The notes beneath the pieces are model-generated. The model ran no database searches. It was given only the letters and a program-made list of their open reading frames with translations, and was not told where the DNA came from. The position numbers and the translations under genes are program-made. A DNA stretch of 64,000 nt, taken from contig CM037778.1 of assembly GCA_021229015.1 (NCBI GenBank), positions 19,041,214 to 19,105,213 on the forward strand, read 5' to 3'. Shown here piece by piece: positions 39,282 to 52,900 of this stretch (the first letter of the stretch is position 1; each line of letters begins with the position of its first letter). The DNA comes from Solen grandis (Eukaryota; Mollusca; Bivalvia; Adapedonta; Solenidae).

Positions 39282-42200
39282 CAGCGCGAGACTTAGGAGA
39301 AAATCAGTCCCATTTCATGACTTTGGTAGTTTGCGATCTGGGATCGAACACATGTACTTCCGATTACCGGACAAATACCTTGACGAGTCGGCAAGCTGGA
39401 CTAGTAAAAAAGCAGCACGGCATTTAAATAAACGCAAAATTCATTGACCAGAAGATATATCATATAAAGGTGCTCATATCTAAAACAATGGCGTATGGTA
39501 TTAATAATTCCCCATTATAATGTACATATATGAAAACGAACAATAAATATATGTTTTCAATCCATCGATTTTGTCTTTCTGTAGCGAACGTCCGAAGGAG
39601 TGCGGTGACGGTCTGCCCGGAGTTCATGTATTTGAACCATCGGATGTAAACGGAAAGTGTTTCACGAATGTAGGATACAAAACAAACAGTGCAGCATCTG
39701 TAGAAGATCTCTGCCTGTCATCTGGGTATATTATTAAGCAATATCATGCCTGTAGCAAAATTAAGCTGTACTGTAAAAGCATAATTTTCGTTGACATTAA
39801 ATTTCGTTGATTATTTACTAGTATTTAAGGAAAATTCATGGGTACATTTATTTGTGAATTTATGTTTAAGAAATCTCTAGGTCTATCAAATTAAATATTT
39901 TCATGGGGTTTAATATTTGTGATAAAGCCCTCCGCGAAATCAACGAAAATTGGAGCCACAGAATAATTATGATTTCAAAGTATACAATGGCAATTGTTAT
40001 ATACCTCATTTTATTGTCGTTTTCAATCGACAAATATGTCGCCTTCATGTATATTTATTGATAGCATTTATTTCATTCTTATATGTTTTATCTTTCAGAA
40101 CCGATGGTGAACAGAGACACTATATTTTGGACACAACGAGCAAAACAGGTATTTATTTGAAGCATATTTTAGATTAATATATCACATTGCTATTTTCTTA
40201 ATTATATTATGGATAAAAAATCGTTTTATACTAGATGTAATAATAATACTTTCTCTAAGAGTTTTGGGAGTTTTATTTCTTTCTATTTTATATTTAGACT
40301 CGTGTCGAAATCTATAATAACACATTATACAGCATGAGATAGGTGTGTTTAAAAGGAAACATTACCAACAGAAAATATAAATAGCAACGTACATATCGCA
40401 TTTCCAAAGCATCAATGATGTGTTGTTGTTTTTTAAATAATAACAGTACTGCCCTTTATCATGCATTTTTTAAAATCGATAACAAATATTTATTTCATTT
40501 TGCTGCAACTCTACACAAACAACAAGGAAGCTTTTAATATCCATTGATAGCGACAGTAGTTACAGAAAATTCAAACTAAAAATGAGCTTTTTCTGTTCAA
40601 TTCAAGCGTAATCAAAAAGCAAAACCTGACTCGACAATTATGTTTTGTTTAAAAAAACATGGTCACTAGGCAATTATATCAACAATTAGAAAGAAAAATA
40701 TTTCTAACACATACTGACTCAAAACGAAATTACTAACTTCTAGTTTACATTTTTAAGGTCTTAATTCTAAATAGCATACAAAAAGCTAATCGTTTGAATG
40801 ATATGTTTTCGATAAGAAGAGCATTAATTACATATTAGTTTTACCATAAATTTATTAAAGCAGTTTGTCCATAGATGATCATTGACTAAGAATTTGATTA
40901 TCATGTATATTTGTGTTTAACGTCTATCAGTATCCATCAACAGACTCATGGTCACCCACAGCAACCATCCGTGATTGTAAAAAAGTGGAAGGTCCACATC
41001 ACATACAATACCGTTACAGACGGTATTGAATCTATATTTAGAATTATAAAACTACATTTGAATTTTCTATTTTCATTTGCCGTCACTTTGATCACATTTA
41101 GTCCTTTGCGATTGCGCTAACAATCGAAATCGCCACCCTACTTCGGGGATAACGTATTTCATATTAAACCGGTTTCGCCGAAGTTTCGTTTACGAAAATA
41201 GTATTTTTTCCGTGTAATGTGACCTACACCTGCGAAGTGTTTGTCTGGAAACAAAGCATTCACGAATATTAACTTTTTCAATTTCTACCGATTATCTGAA
41301 TGAGCTGATTTAAGCTACATTTTAATGTAGCCAACTCGCTTTATTATTCCGTATACGGTGATTACTCATGTTCTCATTACAACAGTAATCTAAGTCTATT
41401 TTTCTATACTTAATAACACGCGTCATTTTATGTTTCAGAATTCGGATCCTGTCAAACGCTACATTGTTTAAATGGCGGAGCCTGTAAAAGTGATAACGGT
41501 GTACCCAAGTGTGTTTGTAAAGCCGGTTATGAAGCTACAATCTGCAATACAGGTATCCGTTATAGTGACACATCTCTTTTTTAGTATTATTCTGAAAACT
41601 AGAGTTGTTTTTCGAAATAAATATTTTCAAACCAGAGGGGGTCCCACCGCATCACATCTCTGCACCTTAATGACACTTTAACGACGTCAATATAGTCCGT
41701 AAACGTCGATTTTTTTTTCAATCGGCGACCATTTTGTTGATTTATGAAAGATTTTTTCCTGACTTGACGTCATAATAAACGATATACAATTGAGTAAATA
41801 TAATGAAAATGACGTTTTTATCTTTTCCACTGATAATTGGCATTACTTTTATACATCAAGATAATTGTTAGAATATGCTGGGAATAATGTAAATGCATGC
41901 ACTTTATCTCGCTCTCCCTCTTTCTTTATATTTCACTTAAGTGATCGACATATCTTTTTCTTTTTCTCATCTTTTTTTTACCAGGTTTTCAACGAAGTTG
42001 AAACCTGGTTATGAGAATAGAGAACGTCGTTGGGTGGGTGGGTGGGTGGACGGGCGTCACAAACACGTGGTTTCCGTCGAATATCTCCTGTTAGAATTGA
42101 AGCAAATTAATGATATTTAGTAGATAGATACCTTATAGGTAAAGGAAGGTTGGGATTTATTTTCAGGTCAAAAGGGTCAAGATTAAGGTCACTTTGCTAA

Positions 42201-45200
42201 AAATAGATTTTTCGTTTCCGTCAAATAACTTTCTTTCAGGAGTGAGGTATGATGATCATATTTTAATAGATGGATTCCTCATGGGAAGAGGAAGATTGGG
42301 ATTGAATTCAGGTCAAACGGGATAAGGTCAAGGACACTGTTGCTAAAAGTAGATTTGCATCAAACAGGTCATTTTCGTCTAATATCTCCTGTTAGAATTG
42401 AGATATAGTTTTCATATTTGGTAGGTAGACACCTTATAGGAAGAGGGATATTGGGATTTATTTTCAAATCATTAGGGTCAACTTAAAAGCCACTGTTAAA
42501 TAGTTTATGCTTTCTTCAAACAATTTCCTCTTAGTCAAGGGACATAACTGTTCACAATCCTTTATAAAACTGTATTGCCTGACTTAATTCCCCTGTACTT
42601 TTGATGTCATCATGCATATTATGTTGTCATCAATGAATTATGATGTCACCAACATTCTAGAAAAAAAATATTTGTTCTTTAAAGGTCAACCACAAAGATT
42701 TCATTTTCATTATATTCTGTTAGAATACATCAGTGTAAGACATGTACAAAAATATGTTAAAAATATTTGTAGTTTGTATGAAATCGGCTATTGAAAGTTG
42801 CAAAATTGACCCTCGTGAGAAAAGTTTGACTGACTTCTCACCCTTTGCTATGACGTCATCAAAAGACAAAACTCTGCCAGCACTATATACACAATTCACA
42901 GTTACTGTAACTAATTTCAAGCTAAATCCAAAATGAAAAGGGTCGAAAATGTGTAGCTCAATTAATTTATATTTCTATAAAAATATTAAGATATATTCTT
43001 CATTCGGACTTTATAAAATGGTCGCTTTATGTACTGAATAGTGTTGGGGGTGGGGGGTCAACGAAAAAAAAGTAATATGTATTCTAAAACAATACTTGAT
43101 AAAACTGTCATAAAGGTCCTGAATATGAGTAACGCTAATAAACGTTTTACATACCTTCATATCAAAATTCCTCTTTTTTCCGTTAAAATCCTGTATCTGC
43201 GTTGGGTTTCCACAAAGACCATGTTTCTAAATGAGTAAAATCCTTAACAAATCTACTGATAAGAATTAATTTTTTGGTTGGTATGATTATGTACTTTCTT
43301 GTTTGGTGTCAATCAGGGGGTAATAAAAGGGTTACCCGGGTTAATTGATCCGGGTGTGTGTGTGTCGTGAGATGCCTAATTGATGGGTATGATTTATGGC
43401 CAGGGGTGTGACATATTTTCAAGCCAATCACTTTGAGATGTGAGCAGACGCTTACAGACGGTCCGATTCTTAGATTGTGAAATATTGTCAGTTAGTCCAT
43501 TATGACACAGATTAAGTCATAATTAACGCGTTTAAGAACGGCAAGTTTCATTCAAGATAATGTAAAGGGAATTATTAGTTCAAATATATAAGATATATCA
43601 CATACATATTCAGGTTGGTGAATATGTCTATGGATATAGGTAGGTTCTGCTGGTCATAATTTTTAAAATCAAATCGATTTTATAAGTTATGTCTTTGTGG
43701 GGTATAGAAAAATATGTAAATGTGATTCTGATCATCTGAAAATGACATGAGAAAATATTTTACTTAAAACTTGGTTTATTGACGAATGAATAGTTATGGG
43801 TTGACGATAAAAAGCTTTTTTTAATGGAATTATGATATAAGGGAAGACAGGAATAAATGCGTGAAAGAAAGGTAAATACTCCTAATTCTATATTTTTATT
43901 TCTTCTTTGTGTTTCAACAGGTAAAAATTATGGTTTATTGCTTCTTTTTCGTAATGTGCATAACAAACAAGCGTCAGTTCATAAATGTTCGGGAGGGAGA
44001 GAATTAAAATAAATAACCCTGGTTGCACTACTAACACCAACGTATAGGAATGCGTCATGTCATAGTGGTTAAAACGCATTCAAATTATGAACATTTTAAC
44101 TTCTATTCACTGGAAAACATCTGTTTATCTCTGAATTTAACTTTTTATTCCACAGTCTATTTGATTTGCGTAATCACAAATATATCATTTATTTTAGTCA
44201 AATTCGCGGATTAATCTCAGAGAAACAACTCGATAAAACCTTTAACCTTATACTAGACCAAAAAATATGACATGTTAGATCAAAGCGTTTTGATTGTGAT
44301 TTAAGATTACATACATTTATATGAAATTTAGAAGGCAAATGACACTTGGTTTATTGATGACGTCATATGGGTTACGTGACCCTTAAATGTAAATACTGCT
44401 AAGCAGCGAAAAAATCGGCATTTAACATACTTTAAGAGATTTTTTTTTTTTCGCAAAAAATATTTGTTCCTGGGTTCCCTTATGTTAATGGACAAAATAG
44501 GAAAGGTTTAAGAAAAAGTAAAATTTTCTTTGTGGTTGACCATTATACTTGCATGGCTAAAAAAAGACATGGGCGTTTTTGGTGACGATTTTTTATGATA
44601 TAAACTGTTAATAACGCTTTTGAAGCAACCCTCTTTCAAGGTCACTGAGTAAGTTTGAAATCCATGTTGAAAACAAATTTGGCAGAAGAAGCATATGAAA
44701 GGACTTAATTGTGTATTGATTTAGCCTGTGAAAATCAAAATTATTCCAGTTATTATACCTTAATAAGAGTTTAAAACATCTGATAATCCTTAAATTTACA
44801 AGACTTCACACATTTGTTTGCATGCGTATGATAATGATGGCGATTAAATCGTTTGGAAGGCGTCTCAATAAAAAAAATCATTTCTTTTTTAGATGAAAAA
44901 GTATATTTTAAAAACTGGTGTCTATCAAATAAACCATTACAACCTCCTACAGCCTCCGAGTTTTGACATTTTACAAGAATACCATGTGCGATGAAAATGA
45001 CGCGCGCAGAACCATGGCAATTGATAGACAGACCAATAAACTAAATGAATATACATTTAACAATATAATACAATTAATTGTAACGAACTAGTTCATGGAA
45101 ACAAACTTTACCTTTATATTTTCAAATCCTTTTATGATTTCGTTGATAATGTAGCAGAAATTTTAGCCAAAAATGAACGCTGGCTTTCATCACATGTGAT

Positions 45201-46923
45201 TTCTTCACATATTGTTTTTATTTCACGCAATGAATAACAAATGACAGGTACTTTATTTTGGTTTATCAAATGAAAGAATAGAAATGAACTTCCGGTTTGA
45301 TCTTCAAAATATTTTTATTTTTATTTTAGAGTTATTTTGAATACGATTTTTTTAAAAATCTGTAATACAAATTTTCTTTTTACTCTAATGGTTAGTTGTT
45401 AAGAAAATATCGTACTAATAAACAAATTTTGTATTACAGATTTTTAGCTTTTTAAAGGAGAAAAGTGCGTATGTCACTAAGAAATATAACAGAAGTACTA
45501 TTTCTTCGAAATAAATGGATGTCAGTCGAAATAAATGTTTGAAAAATTTGAAAAAAATCTTTTCCTTATAAATTCCAATATATTTCAGTATAAAAGCATA
45601 ATGATGAGGGTTGTAATATCCATTTCACTGAGATTATTAAAAAAAAAAATAAACTGGATGTAGAATTAGACGGGACCTATTTCCTGAAAATCTAAAGTAG
45701 ATTCGTGCAAAGGTGATGGGGTGTATGCACGTGAAGTGGTACCCTGGTACTTCTACTGAACTGAAACGAATATAAATGATAAAAAATCATTAAAGTCGAG
45801 TAACTCATGAAGTAAATTAAAAAATCAGATATGTTTAGGAAAGTATGATAACCATGTTGGTAGACGACTTATCTTATATATGGACATTAAATTAGATTAA
45901 TTTTGTTTTACAAATCCCCTTATATATTGTCTTTAAATTAGATTAATTGGTTTTGAACGTATCGCAAGTAAAATATAACATTATTTTCCTAATTAGAGTA
46001 ATCTTACACATAAAGTACCAAGCCCATCCAACATGCATCCTTTTTCCCTTCGTAAAGTTATAGAACAATCTCGCAATCGATTTAAACCCTAATGTAAAGC
46101 TCATCAGTAACATTCATTAAGAGTAAATATGTGATACATTACATTAAAACTAGATTTCTTTTCCCCAGAATTACCTCAAAAGCAACAATTACCTGGTATA
46201 AGTGACCCATCAATGACCGCGTCTCAAACCTTTGATGGACACAGTGGAATTCCAACGGAAATAAAATGCGAAGCAGGTGTAAAATGCACGATTCCGGTCA
46301 GGTACCTTGGTGAAGTTGATAAACCGTAAGTTTATTTACTGTTATGTTAGTAGTAATAGTAGAAGTAGCAGCAGCAGTAGTGTTCAAAAATATTTCTATC
46401 GTAAAATTGTACATATTTAAATGTACTGATCACTTTACCAATTCTTTTTAATATATGCCTAACATATATATATAATCTGTTTGGTTTAATTAATTGTTAT
46501 TGGTAAATAATGTCCATTTCTGATGGGAGTAAGATGTAACTTATGTATTAGTAATTTATTTATCTATGAATTTATTTCATATAATCATGCTAATAGTTCT
46601 AAATTTAACTGCTTTCCCAAATTATAACTATAACATGCTAATTTATATATTAATTTCATAACACAAGTAACCTAGTGTGCATGATATTCACAACAGCCCG
46701 CTCCTAGGTTATGTAGACACAGGTTTGGACGTGCTGAAGACTTCAGTTGCAGCCACTCCGAGTAGCCATCCGCCGAACTCAAATCTAGCATTCACGACAA
46801 TACAACCTTCATCTCCAGGGCAACACAAAATCTGTCTACAGACGACAAAAAACGGGACGCACAATGGGTATGACTTGCATGATAACGAATTTGTTCGTTT
46901 TCTGTCGGGTATGTTTTTGTTGG

Positions 46924-46968
<45 letters not shown>

Positions 46969-49900
46969 CTAAATTTAATAAAACATTAATGTTTTTCTTA
47001 TACAAAAGGAAAAAACTAATAGAATGCTGTTAAATTATTTTTTGGTCTTTCTTTTCAGCATGAATGTTGATGAGATTTGTATCAAGGTTACAGTTGCAGA
47101 GCATACAGGTACTAGTATGTAATTTTTAGAGTTAGCCACACTTTTCATACACTTAAAGCTCATATTTTCATTTAATCAATCATACATAATGATCAGAATT
47201 TGAGTGACAAAATTTAAATAATAAAATAATATTATTGCTACTTCAATTTTTATTTCATGTTATAACACATTTCAATATTTTGCTTTTGTTATGGCTTTGA
47301 AATAAGGAGAATGGTTAAACGACGTTTATACAACGACATTTCTTAATATGGAACAGTCAACGCGACGTCACATGGGGAACTTCTGTCCAAATGAATTTGA
47401 GAAAATATTTTATAATATGAAAACATGTTTAAACAGCTGTTTCCGGCTTTGTATAATCATCTCGTATTTTCTCATACTACATTATATATTTTTTACGCGC
47501 GTGTAGTCTGTATCGGGGGGTGAAGGCGAAAATGTTCTATGTGAATTTTTTACTCAAAATCTCTTTTTTACAGAAAACAAATGTTATTATTTAGCATTTA
47601 TGAAAAATGGGTATAAGATTTTGTTTTTAATTGATATAATTTAACTTTTTTATTTTATTTTATTCATCAAATTTGCTAAAAAGTTCTAAGTGATTTTATT
47701 TCTCATTGTACTAGGTAACTGAAAATTAACAAAATATAGGTGTAAAGGAAGGTGTATTATGAACTTTTTCGGAAGATATGTTTTTCAAAACTGTTACTTA
47801 GACCTTTTTCGAATTTACTCAAGTGGATAAAACAAATGCATTTTCAGCGCGAAGCAGTTCTAAGTATCAATTTTGCTAATTATTTTGTGTGTTAATCTTG
47901 ATCCAAGATTAAACTGTGTTTAAGAAAAAATATATTTAAGAGATTTTAATTGTAAATTTCAGACTGACAAAATAAAAAGTTTTTACCTTCCCCTGAAAAG
48001 TTTTCTAAATGTACCTGGAATCTTTTCGCATTCACCCCTCGATATATATTTTGTGATGAATACCAACAACTGGATTTCAAATGTATTTGATGCAACTAAG
48101 TTTGATTGAAAATCTGATTATTTATTGTATGTAACGTCGTTCACATTCCGTTAATCATTTTGTTGTTGCTGTTGTTGTTGTTTTGATAACGTTTAATATA
48201 AATAGCTCGCTTAATAACATTTACATGAACTTAGTAAACTTGATATGAAATTATATTTCTTGTCAGATCCTAAATAATTTCGACGATGAAAACAGTTATA
48301 CCTTTAATCCTCCATATCCCTCAGTCTTTCAGTAAAACCATCGAATAAATTGTTATGACTACCGTTACTGATTTATCATTTACATCGATTGCAGGACACA
48401 GCAACTCTTCAGATCCGGTATGTATTCATATCTTTTTCGGCGTAGCTTCACATCACTTTTGACCTACTATAGAATGATGACGTGAGATAGAGCCGAATCG
48501 ACAAATATACCTTTACTCACTAAAAATGAGTATGCACCATCGTTTGTTGAGATGACACCAAGCTTAAACATACTTCGTATTCACGAAAGTTTAATAAATT
48601 TTCCTGTCTGAATTACAGTTTCTTTGTTAAAAAAAATAATAATTTCATCAAAAGACTTCTCCTTGGTATACATTGAGACTTGTTCCTGGCCGACAGTTAT
48701 GAATATCTGCAGTATATTGTTGTCAGTTTCACCGTCTCCGTATGACTTTAAGACGATACGCTTTATTACAATTGATGTTTATTTCGCCGATTGCGGTAGA
48801 GGGGACGCTTTAGCACATGGCATTTTCCTCTCGTCCAATCAGATGCTAGTATTTGTTCATAGTCACCGTGGACTATAACGCGTAGTCCACACTTTTGTAA
48901 AAAAAAATCAATAAGTGTGGACTAAGCAACCACATAACTCACACTTTTGTGACGTTCTGTCGCTAGTGGCCGGAAAATACCATATGCTAAATAGGTTAGT
49001 TCATAGTTGCCTTCAACTACACGACATAGTCACTCGGGCTCCGCCCTCGTGACTATATCGTGTAGTTGAAGGCAACTATGACCTAACCTATACTTAATAC
49101 CGAGTTTTTTACCTTTGCTTAATTTTACCTCATAGGATGGAATGCTTCGCAGATAATGATTTGCACAATATATAACCGTTCTATATTCTCAATTACATTC
49201 ATCATTATCAGCGCCGCATATCTTTTTTGAAGATAATCTTTGTTTCATGTAACACCATACATAAAAATGTTAAGTTATATATTTATCTTACTAAAATTTG
49301 AAAGTTCTGATAAACATTCAGATATATTTATATGCATACATACGATTACTTGATTTTTAAATTAAAAAAAAAAGATTCCGTCAGTGTATAATTTTACTTT
49401 TTCTATGCTTTATAAGAGCAAACCACACTTTCACGAGTCATCTCTGCCTGATGCTTCTACTTTGGAGTGCCCTCTTGACTCTGTGTGTCAAATACCAATT
49501 ATTACCGAACCGTCCGATGGAAACTGGTAAACCAATTTACATTTTCTCTAATAATATTAGCAGTGGTAATAAAAAAGAAATTAGAAAGTTGTCGATGCAG
49601 TTTTTCAATATTTATTTTATTTAATACAGATAAAGTGTGAGATATAAAAGTTGAAGTTATAACAGTAGTAGTTCCTTGTCTGTGTAATAATTTCACGTTA
49701 TTTGGTATGCCTCATAAATGAATATATCTCCTGGCTAAGTTTCAAGTTCGGGACTGTGGAATATTCATACAACAGCATGTACAAAATAAAGTATTCAGAT
49801 TTGAAATGTTTCTGTTTCGTGCGAAGCGAATAAGTTTAAACTGAGAAAACATACATTCATTGTTTTCATCATCAACCTCTTAATCGTAAGCACGACTGTT

Positions 49901-52900
49901 CTATTAAAAGTACCAGTGCATATGTAAATGATGATAATCTTGCATTCCCATATTCTTAATTTATATAATATAAAAAAGAGACCGTTGCTACTCAAAACAT
50001 TTTATCTAACACTCAAAGATATATTTATTTTCAGAAAACTTAAATATCGTACCTGTACTAATACCATTTCAGCACAAGACCTAAAGAGTGTGGCGACGGG
50101 GTTTCGGGTGTCAACATTTTTGAACCAGAAAGTGTCGATGGAAAATGTCTTACAAATGTCGGAATCAAAACCGGAACTCTACCGTCATCAAACAAATTAT
50201 GTATTTCCTCGGGGTAAATTGTTTTATGGATCTCAGCACTATCATAATATACTGAATCATAATTTTCCTGCCTGTTAACCCTTTAACACATTATTTTTCT
50301 GCTGATTTGTATGCCATGGTGATCTGATAAAAACACTGTTGGCATTTAATTCATCGCAAGTTATTTTTGTTTTATAGTGTATATGCTATGATATTTGTTT
50401 TTAAGGCCTGATGGACAAGAGAGACATTATAATGTACAAACCGGCTACACAACAGGTTTGTTATTTTACCCAATGAGTCTCTCATCACATACTTTGCTTT
50501 CATATCTCAGGTTTTGATTGCTTTTATTCTAAATAGTCAATTGCAATAACAATAAATCATGAAATGGGTTAACGTCATTTGTTAAATTAAACGCAAAAGA
50601 CCATCTGCAGGAAAGTTAAAACTTTGAAAAGTTGAAAAACAATACAATTGAACCTGTTTTAGCGGCCACCTGTAGTAAGCGGTCATTCCGCATCTAGCGG
50701 TCAGGTTAAATATCACCAAATTAGCATATTGTTAAATGTTAAACCTTCAATTAGCGACCACCTCTCTTAAGCTGTCATTTTCTATTGTTCTCTTCCCTTG
50801 AGGTTTGACTGTAATGCGAACGTAGATAACGAAAGCATTTTATTTAGCATATGTCTTTTATATTTTCACAGAATTCGGACCTTGCCAAAAGCTCCACTGT
50901 CAAAACGGAGGGGCATGCAAGAGTGACACCATCCCTGCAAAATGTATCTGTAGCGTAGGATTTGATGGCAATGAGTGTGAGACAGGTAAAAAGGTCCAAT
51001 GTCTAGATTAGTCATAAAGTAAAATCATTTTCGAAAATAATAAGCCGATGAGTTGAAAAGCGTAAAAAATAAAACGTAGATAAACAGTATCACATTTGCA
51101 GAAATTTAATGTTAAAAGGCGTATAACGTAAGTGATGTAAATCAAATGTATGAATGGTGCGGTTGCATTCAAATTTAATAAGTGTCAATAGAAAAGGTTA
51201 ACCTTTCAATACATACGGGAGTGATTTAATGAAAAATGTACTACACTATTTAGAGACCTTTTACAAAGATTTGTATGTACATAAATATTTCTTTAAGAAT
51301 TGTCAAAGACGGAAAACTTGCCTGGTGTCAGCGACATGAGCCTAACGTCCTCTCAAAAGTTCGATGCCCATAGCTTCATTCCCGAGGAGATACATTGTGT
51401 GATAAATGCACCTTGCAGTATCCCACTTGAATATATTGGACAGTCCAATCAGCTGTATGTATGAATATATCATAAATTTCAAAGCATTAGAAATTATGGA
51501 TTTGTAGAAAGACGGTAAAATGCGATTTACCTTTTCAGTAGAAGGCATAATCAAATCCCTTGCATTTTTCCTTTTCGTAAGACATGAAAAAAAATCAGAG
51601 AGAGAAAGGTCTAAATAAACACATTTCATATGCAATTTAGCTTTCACTCAGTTTAAAACCTACATTCATAATTTCTCTCCAGTCCTAAACTTGGTTTTGT
51701 TGATCCAAGCCTAAACGTCGACAAACCATTGTCTGTGGAAACTCCAGATAGCAACAAGCCAGATGTGCATCTGACATCGACAACGTTTACACCAACATCT
51801 TCTGGTGCTCACAAGATTTGCTATCAAACAACAACTGATACTGGGTATGAAAATAGATTCATGTTTGTTTGAAAATAATTATACATGTATTTATCACGGA
51901 TGTTTATTAATGCTATTTAAACCGCCAGTGTCACAAGTATATTGAAAATCGTTTGAAGATAATCAAAAAACTGAAAAATAAATGCCGTTTAAAAGAGTAA
52001 TCGAAAAGAAACTTTTTGAATGAATATTGAATTTTTATTATTTATTATCATTTTTAATAATTGAATTTAAATAAATAGATACCATTTTTATTTAGATTTT
52101 TTTCCTGGAAATATACGTTCAAAGGGGTTTAACAGGGTTTTGGCATTACTTTTAATTATCTGTCTCTTAATTCACTTAATTACACTTAATTCAAAATTAT
52201 TTTACACAGTGTTGATGTACATGTATATGGACGTCACAATCCAGATTATAACAGGAAATTGTAAATTCGAAACATAATCATCACTACTCTTGTTATCATG
52301 GAATATATAAATGTATCTGAAGACCAATTATCCAATAGAATTACTTGTATACTTGTATTTAACTGGTGTAAATATTTATTACATTTCAGAGTATGCACTA
52401 CATGTGCTATCATTGATTATCGAATGATATCAAAATAATCGTATGAACAACACCAGTACCACTAAACCCATTTATAATTTTAAACGTTATACTTCTACCT
52501 TACAGTATCAACGTGGATGAAGTTTGCTTAGACGTTACTGTTTCCTCGCCATCCGGTAATTAAATATGTTCTATAACTTAATAACAATTTCATTTATTTT
52601 TACATAAAAGATATATACACTGTATAACGGTACATGGTTTCAAGACATTTCATATAGTCCTTATTCTTTTTCTTTTTCAAGAAAATAAATTTCTAAATCG
52701 GAAAAATAGTGTGTCATTATTTAAAAGAATGTAACATTATTTATCTCTTTGTTGCTGTTTATGTTTCTATAAATTATGTACTATTTAGTATTGATTTCTA
52801 TGTCAAAGACTCAAGACCATATTAATAAATTTTGTTAACTTTATAATTTTCATTTGTTATAAATGTATATATCATAGGGGAATAAAAAGCACGTTTCCTT

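Larger units (their letters stand above)
41553..46168 (+). other. Longest intron (4.6 kb), between units 6 and 7
   Basis: Runs from GTATCC to TCCCCAG. Contains the ACCAGGTTTTCAAC hairpin-headed repeat at 41980-42500, a (GGGT)n run at 42029-42046, a TTACCCGGG/CCGGGT motif near 43335 and an inverted repeat pair at 45353/45425. Open frames here (42612-42936 both strands, 43041-43238, 43888-44079 -) show no protein family features. No missing EGF unit is hidden in it as far as I can see. Confidence 0.6.

Noticed and set aside
39133..39447. Cys-Val repeat protein on the + strand
   Set aside because: It is the translation of the GT microsatellite and adjoining SINE inside an intron.
46709..47005. 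Minus-strand open frames antisense to unit exons (also 34720-34914, 37790-37996, 59272-59472)
   Set aside because: They are shadows of coding exons or AT repeats on the opposite strand, without independent features.
50648..50815. GCGGCCACCTGTAGTAAGCGGTCA-type stretch in a unit 7 intron
   Set aside because: Looks like a fragment of a common transposon end, but no second end was found nearby.
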